A DNA stretch of 45,681 nucleotides from Microcaldota archaeon (GCA_022627495.1 JAKEGJ010000007.1:1-45681), one strand, 5' to 3'; counted from the first letter of the stretch, positions 17,166 to 25,977 are shown. Translations and numbers: made by a program. Notes: generated by a model not told the origin, from the sequence alone.

Positions 17166-18404
17166 ATGAAGCTCACACCTAAAGGCATGCGGGACATCGG
17201 TCCCGAGGACATGTTCGTGCGCGAGGAGGCCATAGAGCGCATCAGGCAGACGTTCCGCAGCTTCGGATACAGGCCGCTCGAGACGCCCGCAATGGAATAC
17301 CTTGAGACGCTCCGGGCGAAAGCCGGGCCTGAAGTCGACAAGCAGATATTCGTGATTGAAGGCAACGAGTACGGCCTGCGGTTCGACCTCACCGTCCCGC
17401 TCGCGCGATATGCCGCAGCGACGGATGCCCCAAAGCCTTTCAAACGCTACGCCATCGACGTCGTCTGGCGCAAGGAAGAGCCGCAGCGGGGCAGGTTCCG
17501 CGAGTTCTACCAGGCGGATGTGGACATCGTCGGCAGCTCGTCCATGCGGTGCGAGGCCGAGCTCCTCGGAATAGCGAGCGACATCTGCGGCTCATTCGGG
17601 TTCCCGAAGCGTCGCATCCTGCTGAACAACCGCAAGATTCTCGATGGAATCGCCTCCAAGCTCGGAATCGAAGGCGATGCCAAGGGCGAGGTCTTCCGCG
17701 TACTTGACAAACTGGACAAGATAGGCGAGGGCGAGGTGGAGAAGCTGCTCCGCGAGATAGTCGGAGAAAAAAAGGCCGGCGAGCTGCTCTCCATAATCCG
17801 CAGCAAGGGCGACAACAACACGCGGCTTGCGCTTGCCGCAAAATACAGCGAGGCGGGCGCGAAAGAGCTTGCCGAAATCCTATCACTGTGCGATTTCGAA
17901 GTGGAAATCGACCTCTTCCTTGTCCGGGGACTCGGCTATTATACCGGCCCTGTCTTCGAGATAAAACTGAGCGAAGGCATAGGGACAGTGATTGCGGGCG
18001 GGAGGTATGACGGCCTGCTCGGCATATACGGCCAGGATTCGCCCGCTGTCGGCATATCTGTCGGCATCGAGCGCCTCGTGACGCTGCTGGCCGAGCAGAA
18101 GAAAGCTCTAATCAAGAAAACCGATAGCCGCGTGTTCGTGGCCTCTGTGAAGCCGGAGTTCTACCCCTATGCGGCCGAAGTTGCGGCTGCGTTCCGCAAA
18201 GCAGGCATCGCCTGCGAGACCGACCTGAATGAGCGCAGCCTGCGCAAGCAGTTCGATTACGCCAATTCCCTCGGAATCCCGTTCGCAGCGGTCGTGGGGG
18301 AGCGCGAGAAGAAGGAAAATGCGGTCACGCTCCGCGATATGGGCGGGGGCAAGGAAGAGGTCCTTCCGATTGGCGCGGCAATCTCGCGGGTCTTGGGGCG
18401 GTAA
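17166..18404 (+). CDS. hisS: Histidyl-tRNA synthetase
   Basis: The 412-residue class II enzyme attaches histidine to tRNA-His. Seen are KLTPKGMRDIGPEDM at the N terminus, RFDLTVPLARY and RYAIDVVWRKEEPQRGRFREFYQADVD (motif 2), the histidine-binding RGLGYYTGPVFE and GGRYDGL, and motif 3 at VGISVGIERL. The C-terminal anticodon-binding domain contains VFVASVKPEFYPYA and ACETDLNERSLRKQF. The next gene begins 4 nt after the stop, so the two are probably co-transcribed. Confidence 0.97.
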   Translation: MKLTPKGMRDIGPEDMFVREEAIERIRQTFRSFGYRPLETPAMEYLETLRAKAGPEVDKQIFVIEGNEYGLRFDLTVPLARYAAATDAPKPFKRYAIDVVWRKEEPQRGRFREFYQADVDIVGSSSMRCEAELLGIASDICGSFGFPKRRILLNNRKILDGIASKLGIEGDAKGEVFRVLDKLDKIGEGEVEKLLREIVGEKKAGELLSIIRSKGDNNTRLALAAKYSEAGAKELAEILSLCDFEVEIDLFLVRGLGYYTGPVFEIKLSEGIGTVIAGGRYDGLLGIYGQDSPAVGISVGIERLVTLLAEQKKALIKKTDSRVFVASVKPEFYPYAAEVAAAFRKAGIACETDLNERSLRKQFDYANSLGIPFAAVVGEREKKENAVTLRDMGGGKEEVLPIGAAISRVLGR

Positions 18405-18408
18405 TCGG

Positions 18409-18930
18409 ATGAACGCCCTACGCATACCCCTAATCTACCTCCGCGACAAGCAGGCCTTCCGGAAGGAGGGCGGCATGCTCCGGCTTATCGGCAAGCCGCT
18501 CGATTTCGCAAAAGACGCAAAAAAAAGCGGTTGCCAGCTGATACACATAATCGACACCGACGCCCTCTCCGGCCTCCAGAACAACCTGGATGTCTATGAC
18601 GGCCTCACATACATCATAAACGTCGAGGTGGAGTGCGCCCCGTCACCAGTCATCGTCATGAAGCTCCTCTCCCTGAAATGCCGGGTCGTTGTACCCCCCT
18701 CAGCCGATATCGCCTCCATGAAGGAGAAAAAGCTGCTTGTGGCAAAAATTCCGGCCGGATATGGCGGTGACGCAGACGGGTTCCATGACGTCATTCTTGA
18801 GGATGCGGACGATTCTGCAGTCATGCGGTTCGCAACGCTCGGCAAGCGCGTTATAATACATGAGAAGGACGAAAATAAGATGAGCGGAAAAACGAAGGGG
18901 AAAATATTCGGGATAATCACTTCTTCATGA
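18409..18930 (+). CDS. Half-length HisA/TIM-barrel-like protein of unknown function
   Basis: The ATG at 18409 lies 4 nt after hisS. The 173-residue product begins IPLIYLRDKQAF and has PLDFAKDAKKSGCQLIHIIDTDALSG. This recalls the first beta-alpha units of HisA/HisF (substrate strand, then xxxHxVDLD). Only about half a barrel is present and the catalytic aspartates of HisA are not clear (IIDTDA could supply one). It may be a degenerate or dimeric half-barrel. The gene overlaps the convergent KaiC-like gene by 14 nt. The HisA relation is my inference from pattern. Confidence 0.55.
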   Translation: MNALRIPLIYLRDKQAFRKEGGMLRLIGKPLDFAKDAKKSGCQLIHIIDTDALSGLQNNLDVYDGLTYIINVEVECAPSPVIVMKLLSLKCRVVVPPSADIASMKEKKLLVAKIPAGYGGDADGFHDVILEDADDSAVMRFATLGKRVIIHEKDENKMSGKTKGKIFGIITSS

Positions 18931-19933
18931 TTTTCTTCTTGGCTTCCGCGAGCCTTGCAGCGAGCGCGGGTGTCATCTTGACCGGCCCCGACTTTCCTCC
19001 GGGCGCGGGCTTGGCCTGGGCTTTGGGCGCAGGCGCTGCCTTAGCGGAAACGGCGGCCGGTTTGGCGGCAGGCGGCGCGGCCGGGGGCTTTCCTTCAGGC
19101 GGCGGGGGCGGGGCCCTCAGCGTTTTCAGCGGCCTGGACTCCCTCTCCGGCTCCCCTGCGGCTTCCGGAGGGGCTGCTGCGGGCCGCGGCGCCGGGGATT
19201 TCGCCCTCAATGGCTTATCCTCGGCAATCGGCGTCCGCTCGGTTATAAGCGCGAATCCCCGGTTATCGAGCGTCACCGGGCATGCCCTTGACGAGTGGGC
19301 CACGCCCTTCATCTTGACTACTTCGACATAGCGGTCCCTCTCGAGCCTCTTGTCGTCGTAGCGGAAGAAGAGGTTTATCCAGCCGTCCGTGAAGCTCTCG
19401 ATGCCGTATTCCGAGCTGGGCCTCGCGCCCGAGTGGATTTTCAAATCCTCGGATACGATTAGCGTGGTTACGTTCCATCTGTGGAGGTTGTCGATGAATT
19501 TCAGGAAGCCCGTCTTGCGCTCCTCATCGTTCTTGAAGAACTGGGCTATCGGCATCACGGAGTCGATGACAACCCTCTTGACGCCGGTCGTGTTGATGAT
19601 TTCCTGTATGGCGGCCGCCTGGTTGACTATCTGGTCCACTTCGTGGATGGGGTAATCCAGCAGGATGAACTTCCGGTCGCGCTCGAGCGCTTGGAAGTCC
19701 CAATCGTATCCGCCCATGTGGAAGAGGAAGTCCCGCCTTGTCTCCTCGATGGCGATGTATATGCCCGGCTCGTCGGATTCGACAGCCCCGTTGTACAGGA
19801 ACTGGGCCGCGAACGTGCTTTTGCCGGCGCCTGTCGGGCCGCTCACCGTCACCACCGAACCCTGGAGGAACCCTCCTCCGAGCAACGAATCCAATCCCGG
19901 AATGCCGCTTTTTATGAATTTCCGCTCCATCAT
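18917..19933 (-). CDS. KaiC/RadA-like RecA-fold ATPase with Ala/Pro-rich tail
   Basis: Residues 1-230 form a single KaiC-like domain: GIPGLDSLLGGGFLQGSVV, Walker A GPTGAGKST, catalytic EE in YIAIEETRRDF, and Walker B RVVIDSV. The remaining 100 residues are a low-complexity Ala/Pro/Lys tail ending LAARLAEAKKKIMKK, which may be a flexible tether. Archaea carry many such ATPases in signalling, motility (FlaH-like) and unknown roles. The gene follows a 164-residue conserved-looking gene by about 29 nt; the pair probably works together. The start MMERKF has an aggtga ribosome-binding site. Confidence 0.85.
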   Translation of the reverse strand: MMERKFIKSGIPGLDSLLGGGFLQGSVVTVSGPTGAGKSTFAAQFLYNGAVESDEPGIYIAIEETRRDFLFHMGGYDWDFQALERDRKFILLDYPIHEVDQIVNQAAAIQEIINTTGVKRVVIDSVMPIAQFFKNDEERKTGFLKFIDNLHRWNVTTLIVSEDLKIHSGARPSSEYGIESFTDGWINLFFRYDDKRLERDRYVEVVKMKGVAHSSRACPVTLDNRGFALITERTPIAEDKPLRAKSPAPRPAAAPPEAAGEPERESRPLKTLRAPPPPPEGKPPAAPPAAKPAAVSAKAAPAPKAQAKPAPGGKSGPVKMTPALAARLAEAKKKIMKK

Positions 19934-19962
19934 AAGTCACCTGAACATCATTGCCGGATTCA

Positions 19963-20457
19963 TCACTTTTTCTTCTCCTTCTTGAGTATCTTCCTGCCCA
20001 TTTCTGCCCTCCGCCTCAAATTCTCCTGCAGCTGGAGGAGCTCCTCGGGCTTTGAGAGCTTGGTCAGGATGTACTTCTTGTATTCCGCGGTCGTCGCTGA
20101 CATGGTGCTCAGCAAATCGTGCGCCTGGCTTAGGGGAAGCTTTATCTCGTCCGGCCGGAGGATTTCGACCGTGTACGGGCTGTTGGACATGCAAATGCCG
20201 GCTAGTGTGGTGAAATCCTTCGTCAGCACCTTCACCTCGATGTTGCTCGACCAGTTCTTGCCTTCCTCGCCGCCTTTCGGCTCGTCTATCTCTCCAACCG
20301 CGAAAACCACGCCCTGCTTCTGGATTATGGTGTTCACGAACCCGGTTCCGAGTTCTGCGACCAGTTCCTTGGTCTTTGCATGGATGTCGAAATAGAGCAT
20401 GGCGAGCACGCCTCCGCTCGCTATGGTGTCCTTTGTGAGCTTTTCAACGTCAGACAT
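19963..20457 (-). CDS. Partner gene of the KaiC-like ATPase, function unknown
   Basis: I do not recognise this 164-residue protein. The first 100 residues look alpha/beta (GGVLAMLYFDIHAKTKELVAELGTGFVNTII, VVFAVGEIDEP). The C-terminal third is a long charged helix ending KILKKEKKK, possibly a coiled coil. It is cytoplasmic by composition. It is the first gene of the KaiC-like operon, with a TATA-like tattttaaa (about 20491-20500) that is shared with the divergent nop5 gene. Confidence 0.65.
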   Translation of the reverse strand: MSDVEKLTKDTIASGGVLAMLYFDIHAKTKELVAELGTGFVNTIIQKQGVVFAVGEIDEPKGGEEGKNWSSNIEVKVLTKDFTTLAGICMSNSPYTVEILRPDEIKLPLSQAHDLLSTMSATTAEYKKYILTKLSKPEELLQLQENLRRRAEMGRKILKKEKKK

Positions 20458-20533
20458 ATGGCAACCTCTGCTCCTATTTTCCGTGTTAATGCTTTAAAAT
20501 ACCGTCATGGCATCTTCTACGCAGGTGCTATTT

Positions 20534-21496
20534 ATGCGTGATAAAAGACCTCAAGGCAGCAACCGTGGTTTTCGTGGAAGGCCGTCGTTTGGCCGCGGCC
20601 CTCCGGGCGGAGACCGCAATGAGCGTGACGAGCGGTTCGACAAGCGCGCCCGCTTCATGAAAAAAGCCAGGGCGACAGTGATGCAGGCCCTCCGAAGCCG
20701 CGACATGCTCCTTGCGAGCGTGACGCGCTCGATTGAGGATCTTGACAAATCCATCAACCTCCTCGGGGAGCGCTACGAGGACTGGTACGGCATCTATCTT
20801 CCGGAACTGAAGGCCGAGGACAAGCTCCAGTTCTGCACAGCCTCATTGGCGATTGACAAGGATAACCTGGATGAGCAGGGGCTCGCGTCCATACTCGGCC
20901 AGAAAAGGGCCTCCGAGCTGATGATTGCATCGAAAAACAGCCTCGGCGCCAAGCTCTCCCAGAAAGACCATTCCGAATGCCTTTCGCTTGCGAGGGCGAT
21001 TATATCGCTGGAAAAACTCCGAAAGGACTATGAGGATTACCAGAAGGAGCTGGCGAACGAGCTGTGCCCGAACATGTCATATGTCGGCGGGCCGGACATC
21101 GCGGCGAAACTCGTATCCCATGTGGGCTCGCTTTCGAGGCTGGCCATGCTTCCGGCCAGCGCCATACAGGTGATTGGCGCCGAGAAGGCGCTCTTCAAGC
21201 ACCTGAAGAACAAGAGGGTGCCCCCGCCCAAGCACGGCATCATCTTCCAGCATGCGCGCATCTCGTCTTCTCCGAAAATGGTCCGCGGGAAAATCGCCCG
21301 CGCGCTCGCGAACGCGCTCTGCCTCGCGGCCAAGGCCGATGCGTTCAGCAAGCGCAGCATCTCGGCCGATTTGAAGAAGAAGTTCGACGACCGCTATGCG
21401 CAGATAATGAAGGAATACGAGGCGGCGAAGGCGGCCAAAGCCCAGCCGCCCGGCGCAGCGCCCGCGAACCCGCCCGCCAAGCCGCCGGCAGCATGA
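20534..21496 (+). CDS. nop5: Nop5 (Nop56/58) core protein of box C/D sRNPs
   Basis: The ATG at 20534, behind ggtg and about 38 nt from the TATA element, is preferred over the ATG at 20507. The 320-residue protein begins with an Arg/Gly-rich segment. A coiled-coil region follows, then the NOP domain: LSRLAMLPASAIQVIGAEKALFKHL and PPPKHGIIFQHARI. Nop5 bridges fibrillarin and L7Ae on guide RNAs for 2'-O-methylation. In many archaea fibrillarin lies next to it; here the neighbours are a phosphoesterase and a GNAT gene instead. The C-terminal tail is Ala/Pro-rich rather than the common Lys-rich tail. Confidence 0.93.
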   Translation: MRDKRPQGSNRGFRGRPSFGRGPPGGDRNERDERFDKRARFMKKARATVMQALRSRDMLLASVTRSIEDLDKSINLLGERYEDWYGIYLPELKAEDKLQFCTASLAIDKDNLDEQGLASILGQKRASELMIASKNSLGAKLSQKDHSECLSLARAIISLEKLRKDYEDYQKELANELCPNMSYVGGPDIAAKLVSHVGSLSRLAMLPASAIQVIGAEKALFKHLKNKRVPPPKHGIIFQHARISSSPKMVRGKIARALANALCLAAKADAFSKRSISADLKKKFDDRYAQIMKEYEAAKAAKAQPPGAAPANPPAKPPAA

Positions 21497-22128
21497 TTCC
21501 CATGCGGATACTTGCATTCTCCGACCTCCACGAGGAGGAAGCAGCGCTGGAGTCGCTTGCCAATCGCTCGGAGGAATACGACCACGTTTTCATCTGCGGC
21601 GATTCATCGCACACCGAACACTTCGCCGAAGCGGTTCTCGATGCGTTTCCCAATGCCTTCATCATCCCCGGCAACTGGGACAGCGAGCGGGCGAACGCCC
21701 TCCTGTCCAGGGCCCCGGGGTGGGTGCACGGCAGGCGCGTGGAAATCGGCGACGGCCTAAACGTCGTGGGATTCGGCTTCAGCCCCCCCACGCCATTCGG
21801 CACCTACGGAGAAATGAGTGAGGCGGAGATATACGCGCAGATGTCGAAGCTGCCTATAGATGGCAACACGCTCCTCATGCTCCACTGCCCGCCCAAAGGG
21901 CATTTCGACCTCGTGCACCTGGTGCGGCGCATCGGCAGCGAATCCATCCTGCGGATAATCGAAGAGAAGCGGCCGCTTGCGGCTTTTTTCGGCCATGCCC
22001 ATGAAAACATCGGAACATCGAAGCTCGGAAACACGGAACTCGTGAAGCTTCCTCCGGCCAACTCGATGCGCGCCGCTTCGCTCACCATCACGGATAAAAG
22101 AATTACCACCCAATTCATAACGTTGTGA
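21493..22128 (+). CDS. Calcineurin-like metallophosphoesterase
   Basis: Start by ATGA overlap with nop5 at 21493 (a second ATG at 21502 fits too). The roughly 211-residue protein shows the family metal-site motifs in order: FSDLH, CGDSS, GNWDSE, HCPPKG and GHAHEN. GNWD replaces the usual GNHD or GNCD. Substrate unknown; small archaeal members often hydrolyse phosphodiesters or nucleotides. It is translationally coupled to nop5 and to the GNAT gene downstream. Confidence 0.88.
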   Translation: MIPMRILAFSDLHEEEAALESLANRSEEYDHVFICGDSSHTEHFAEAVLDAFPNAFIIPGNWDSERANALLSRAPGWVHGRRVEIGDGLNVVGFGFSPPTPFGTYGEMSEAEIYAQMSKLPIDGNTLLMLHCPPKGHFDLVHLVRRIGSESILRIIEEKRPLAAFFGHAHENIGTSKLGNTELVKLPPANSMRAASLTITDKRITTQFITL

Positions 22129-22529
22129 GCCCCATGCTTTCAATCACAGTCAGGACGGTCCGGCCTTCCGAAATCGACACGGCCAAGGATTTCATCCGCA
22201 GCGTCTTCCCGCACGCCATGGTCCAGGTGACCGAGGACGACACGCTATTGCTTGCCGAGTTCGACGGGAAGCCCGTCGGGTTCGCGCACATCGTCGACGA
22301 CGGGGACCGGATAATCCTCCAGGGGATAGGGGTTGACAAATCGATGCGGGGCCAGGGCGTCGGGACAATCCTGCTCGAGCATATACTCGACACCCTCGCT
22401 GACACCGACCGGCCGATTTATCTGAAGATGAAGGTCATGAACCCGGCAGTGGACCTCTACGCCCGCTACGGCTTCATGCTGAAAAAGTTCGGCGACGTCA
22501 ATGTGCTTGTGAAAAGCCCGAACTGCTGA
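22125..22529 (+). CDS. GNAT-family N-acetyltransferase
   Basis: The 134-residue product has the acetyl-CoA-binding pattern GIGVDKSMRGQGVGTILLEHIL (motif A) and the late YARYGFMLKK segment. It acetylates an amine or a protein N terminus; the substrate is unknown. It can start at GTG 22125, which overlaps the phosphoesterase stop as GTGA, or at ATG 22134. It is the last gene of the nop5 operon. No terminator is clear, but AT-rich DNA precedes tRNA-Pro. Confidence 0.9.
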   Translation: MSPMLSITVRTVRPSEIDTAKDFIRSVFPHAMVQVTEDDTLLLAEFDGKPVGFAHIVDDGDRIILQGIGVDKSMRGQGVGTILLEHILDTLADTDRPIYLKMKVMNPAVDLYARYGFMLKKFGDVNVLVKSPNC

Positions 22530-22644
22530 AATTGTCGCCATTTTTAATCCTTTGGCGCGCAAATCCATCTAGGCCCTTTGGATATTTATCCTCAGGAAGT
22601 TTTGATGAAAATTTTATCGCAAGAAACATCTTGGGAAAATTTTC

Positions 22645-22797
22645 GGGGAAATGAGCTAACCTGGTATGCTGTCAGCTTTGGGTCAAACCTTTGGCCCCGG
22701 TAATCCTCATGGCAAAGCTTTGATGGAAAGCCCTGAGGTCCGACCGGGCCGCATTTGAAAAAAAGCTGGTTGTCTGAGTTCAAATCTCAGTTTCCCC
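22645..22797 (+). tRNA. tRNA-Pro(UGG) with one intron
   Basis: Acceptor GGGGAAA/TTTCCCC, anticodon stem TCAGC/GCTGG (one U-G pair), loop TTTGGG with anticodon TGG, and T arm CTGAG-TTCAAAT-CTCAG. The D stem AGCT/TGCT has one mismatch. An intron of about 81 nt (about 22683-22763) is at the 37/38 site. An AT-rich element (aaaattttat, near 22609) about 33 nt upstream can act as TATA box and also pairs with a copy at 22635-22642. Confidence 0.88.
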
Positions 22798-22971
22798 ATT
22801 TGCCGGGCCTACCCCGGGTTTTGGTGTTGCAGTGCGTGGGCTTCGCCAACTGCGCATTTGCGCATATCGGCATCAATCCTGCCGCGCCAAGCCTGAAAAG
22901 TCCGCGTACGCAAGTGTTTTTTCGGTGAAAATCGGCGTATCCTTTATATACTTATCGTGAAAAAAACCATC

Positions 22972-24159
22972 ATGGCAACCAGTATCCGAAAGATTAGAGT
23001 CCCCCCTATAGAAATCAAGTCTGCCTTCTCGGAGGACGAGAGGGTGAGGGAAAAGCGGCCGGAACGCAAGAAAGACCGGAAGGGCATCGCGTCATTCCAC
23101 AGGGCCCCGGACCGCTACAGCTTCGCGCACCTTGCCAAAGTGCTGACTGGCGGAGAGCGCCTGGCCATGCTCAGCGCGGTCGACCGGCTGAAAGGCCGCT
23201 CGCGCGTCCTGGTCGAGCTCGCCCTTTTCTCGAACTTCGCCTTCGTGCGCCTTGCCGCGGTCTCGCACCTGTCCAACGACCCCGAGGCGCTAATCGACAT
23301 CGCGAAATTCTGCCACTACGAGGACACCCGCGCATCTGCGGTGGACGAGCTGTCCAACAAGGGCTCGGCTCTCGTGGAAGTCGCCTGCTCGTCTCTTTTC
23401 GGCGTAACGAGGATGGATGCCGTCCGCCTGCTGGTCGAGCCGGAGGCCCTCTCCGAAGTCGCCGCGCGCTCCCCGCACCGCGATTCTCGCACTGCGGCGA
23501 TGGAAAAAATCTCCGAAAACGCGCAGGCCCTCCGCAAGGTGGCCGAGCAGTCTTCGTTCCGGAGCGTGCGCATGAACGCCGTGGACACGCTCTCATCAGA
23601 CATAGACTCCCTCTGCTCGCTCGTGCTCTCAAAGCACAGCGAAGTGAAGAAGGCCGCGGCCGCGAAGCTTTCGGCTTTCGTGGAGGAGCTTGACGACGTT
23701 GAAGCGCTGATTGAGATAGCGAAAATCTCGCCCAGCGAGGATGCACGGTACATCGCTGTCGGCAGGCTGTCTAACGACCCGTTCTCGCTTCGGACCGTCA
23801 TATCGGACTCCGAATACGGCGACGCGAAGACGACCGCGCTGATGCTACTTTCGGACATGGTCGCCGACCTTGACGACTCGGAAGTGCTTTCCGATGTCGC
23901 CATGCTCTCGCCGTATCCGGACTGCAGGTCCGCGGCTGTCGAGCGCCTGGTCGGCCAGAGCAACGCGCTCCTTTCAGTGGCCTCAAAATCCAAGTTCAAG
24001 GACTCGCGCGAACTGGCTCTTGTAAAGCTGAAGGGGGATGTGGACGCCCTTAAAAGCGTCTCCAAGCTCTCGAAATACTCGGACACGCGCAAGAAGGCCC
24101 ACTCGATGGTGGCCAAGCCCGAAGTGTTCGCATCCGAGCTGGCAAGGATACTCGGCTGA
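22972..24159 (+). CDS. HEAT-like alpha-solenoid protein
   Basis: The start at ATG 22972 is 26 nt from the TATA box cctttatata, so the message is probably leaderless; the upstream GTG at 22957 is rejected. After a basic N terminus (about 55 residues) the 395-residue protein is built of roughly 25-30-residue helical repeats such as EALIDIAKFCHYEDTRASAVDELSN and ALRKVAEQSSFRSVRMNAVDTLSS. The recurring S-x-x-x-D-x-R-x-x-A-V pattern resembles HEAT or PBS-lyase-type repeats used as protein-binding scaffolds. No catalytic motif is visible. Partner unknown. Confidence 0.75.
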   Translation: MATSIRKIRVPPIEIKSAFSEDERVREKRPERKKDRKGIASFHRAPDRYSFAHLAKVLTGGERLAMLSAVDRLKGRSRVLVELALFSNFAFVRLAAVSHLSNDPEALIDIAKFCHYEDTRASAVDELSNKGSALVEVACSSLFGVTRMDAVRLLVEPEALSEVAARSPHRDSRTAAMEKISENAQALRKVAEQSSFRSVRMNAVDTLSSDIDSLCSLVLSKHSEVKKAAAAKLSAFVEELDDVEALIEIAKISPSEDARYIAVGRLSNDPFSLRTVISDSEYGDAKTTALMLLSDMVADLDDSEVLSDVAMLSPYPDCRSAAVERLVGQSNALLSVASKSKFKDSRELALVKLKGDVDALKSVSKLSKYSDTRKKAHSMVAKPEVFASELARILG

Positions 24160-24195
24160 ACGCTCCCTTTTAATCCTTTTTTCCAAATTTCACTC

Positions 24196-24414
24196 ATGCC
24201 CCCAGCCAAGCGCAGGGCCAGCAAGGCCAGGACAAGCCGGCGTGCAGCCGGCTCCGTGCAACCTGGGATGATTGAAGAGCTCTTTTCTGTGAAGCAGGAG
24301 CTGCGCGAAGCGATGGGCCAGCTGCAGAACGACGGGGACGTGGAGCTCGTTCTCGCGCTCATGCAAAGCAGGCGAAGCGGCAAGCCAGGCAGCCGGAGGA
24401 AAGCCCGGGACTGA
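24196..24414 (+). CDS. Small basic protein, unknown
   Basis: The 72-residue product starts with a Lys/Arg/Ala-rich segment (PPAKRRASKARTSRRAAGS), has a helical middle (MIEELFSVKQELREAMGQL) and a basic end. It may bind nucleic acid, judged only from charge. A TATA-like cttttaatc (about 24167-24176) stands about 25 nt before the ATG. An antisense frame also crosses this locus, so the call is moderate. Confidence 0.5.
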   Translation: MPPAKRRASKARTSRRAAGSVQPGMIEELFSVKQELREAMGQLQNDGDVELVLALMQSRRSGKPGSRRKARD

Positions 24415-24535
24415 ACCCGCCCGGTTAATAATACCCATTTTCGAATTGCCATATGGATGATCCAAAGCCCCGATGAGCGGACTAAATTACCCAAGCTAGT
24501 GAGGGGCGGCGGGGACTGGTTCATACTTTTAGGAA

Positions 24536-24583
24536 CGGCAATGAACTTTTTTCATTGCGCCCATTGTTCAAAGAACAATCGGG
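24536..24583. repeat. Tandem hairpins sharing an element with the 14.6 kb locus
   Basis: GCAATGAA (24538-24545) pairs with TTCATTGC (24551-24558). Directly after it, ccc-ATTGTTC-aaa-GAACAAT-c-ggg (24560-24583) repeats the third hairpin of the 14536-14660 locus with 20 identical bases. Downstream, gtcaaaactgatta resembles the tail of the tRNA intron elements. The surrounding 24415-24653 holds no convincing gene. Confidence 0.65.
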
Positions 24584-24653
24584 AAGTTTGGTCAAAACTG
24601 ATTATTGAAAAGAAGGAAGCCCCGGCCGAATCCCGGGCCGCTCATCTCTCACT

Positions 24654-25256
24654 TCAGAGGGACTTCGCGAACTGCTCCGAGGTCATCATTTTCGCGTACA
24701 GCGGCAGTATCTTCATCATGGCCTCGTAGTTGGCATCCGTGAACCCGCTTGTCGCATCCTTGAGCACGGTCGCGTTGTAGCCCTTGTTGGCCGCGCGCTT
24801 CACCGTTGTTGCCACGACATGTTCGGTGCACTGCCCGCTCACATACACGTGCTCCACGCCGTTCGCGCGTAGGATGAGGTCCAGGTCCGTGCCCTCGAAG
24901 CCGTCCGAGCCGTAGTTGAGCACTATACGCTCCTTCCCAGCGGGCTTCAGCGCACTGATTACATCCGCGTCCCAGGTGCCCACCAGCCCCTTGTTGGCGT
25001 CCTTGGCGCCCTGCATCAGGGGGTAGTGCTGATTCTTGGGCATCTCCGGATAGCCCGGCCGCCATGCTATGTTTACGAACACCGTCAGCATGCCCCTTCC
25101 CCTGGCCGCCGCGAGCGCCTTCTTCGCGTTCGCTATGGAGTTGTTCTTCTTCACCTGGGGGTAAAGCATCTTCCCCCATATCCCCCTCGGGTCCGCGACG
25201 CTGTTCTGCCAGTGCAGCATGAGCAGCGCCGATTTCTTCACATCAATTTTTGCCAT
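24654..25256 (-). CDS. Isochorismatase/nicotinamidase-fold protein with altered active site
   Basis: The 200-residue protein has the cysteine hydrolase fold: VSGQCTEHVVATTVKRAANKGYNATVLKDATSG is the hallmark segment with the nucleophilic Cys and following cis-peptide region. In active members the first strand ends in D (as in VIDMQN); here it reads LLMLHWQNS, so the catalytic Asp is replaced. That argues against ordinary nicotinamidase activity unless another residue substitutes. It is a monocistronic gene at the end of the metal region. Substrate unknown. Confidence 0.8.
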   Translation of the reverse strand: MAKIDVKKSALLMLHWQNSVADPRGIWGKMLYPQVKKNNSIANAKKALAAARGRGMLTVFVNIAWRPGYPEMPKNQHYPLMQGAKDANKGLVGTWDADVISALKPAGKERIVLNYGSDGFEGTDLDLILRANGVEHVYVSGQCTEHVVATTVKRAANKGYNATVLKDATSGFTDANYEAMMKILPLYAKMMTSEQFAKSL

Positions 25257-25361
25257 AGATATCCCCTGCGCGGATAATCTAGGGAATCTATAAAACAGTT
25301 ATGGTGGGCCAGCGGGGCAACCGGCATATATGAAGCCATTATGCGCAGGCGACAACCCGCA

Positions 25362-25895
25362 TCACCGGAGCCGGCCGAAGATTGCGGAGAGCTCCTCGCT
25401 GCCCGTTATCCCGCAGACCTTCTCCATCTTCCCGCCCTTCTCGACCGCGATGCAGGGCATGCCGGTGAAATTATACCTTTGCGCATCGGAATCGCAATAG
25501 CGGATGTCGTAGCGACGGACCGAAGCATCCGCCCCGCTGGAAATGAACGCGTCGATTTGCGCATCCTGCGCGATGCAGCGGGGGCAGAAAGGCGAGTAGA
25601 AATAGCTGATTTTCGTTTCCGAATTCGGGTTAGACACCTGCTCCGGGCATGGTTTCATGCCGATTTCGCCCGATATCAGGCCCGCCAGAAGGACCAGGCA
25701 GGCAAAAGCGCACGAATAGCCGGCTGTTCTGGCGAGCTGCCCCGCTCCCCTCCGGCTTGAGATGAAAAAAAGCAGGGCAGAGCTTCCGGCCATTGTGGCT
25801 GCCGACAGATAGGCATGCAGGGCATAGGCTGAGGCGATGGACAGCATGAGCAGGGACGCCGCTAGGGCGAGCACCGCATTGTCGGAAAGTTTCAT
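25362..25895 (-). CDS. Membrane-anchored thioredoxin-like protein
   Basis: The ATG at 25895 has a strong ribosome-binding site (ggaaggggg), so the upstream in-frame ATG is not used. The 177-residue product has two or three hydrophobic segments in its first 80 residues. A thioredoxin-fold domain with the redox motif FCPRC follows, then the cis-Pro-like GMPCIAVEKGGK. The CxxC domain would follow the last membrane segment. It may exchange disulfides for exported or metal-binding proteins. A second thioredoxin-like gene (30620) also lies in this metal region. Confidence 0.75.
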   Translation of the reverse strand: MKLSDNAVLALAASLLMLSIASAYALHAYLSAATMAGSSALLFFISSRRGAGQLARTAGYSCAFACLVLLAGLISGEIGMKPCPEQVSNPNSETKISYFYSPFCPRCIAQDAQIDAFISSGADASVRRYDIRYCDSDAQRYNFTGMPCIAVEKGGKMEKVCGITGSEELSAIFGRLR

Positions 25896-25977
25896 CGAAA
25901 ACCCCCTTCCATACCCTCCATCCAACCTCGCTGCAACTATAATCCCGTATGCGAATAAGCCGTCTCCGGCCTGTTGC

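Noticed and set aside
23316-24524. 402-codon open frame antisense to the HEAT-like gene
   Set aside because: The plus-strand gene has a TATA box at leaderless distance and regular helical repeats; the antisense product is Ser/Arg-rich without domains.
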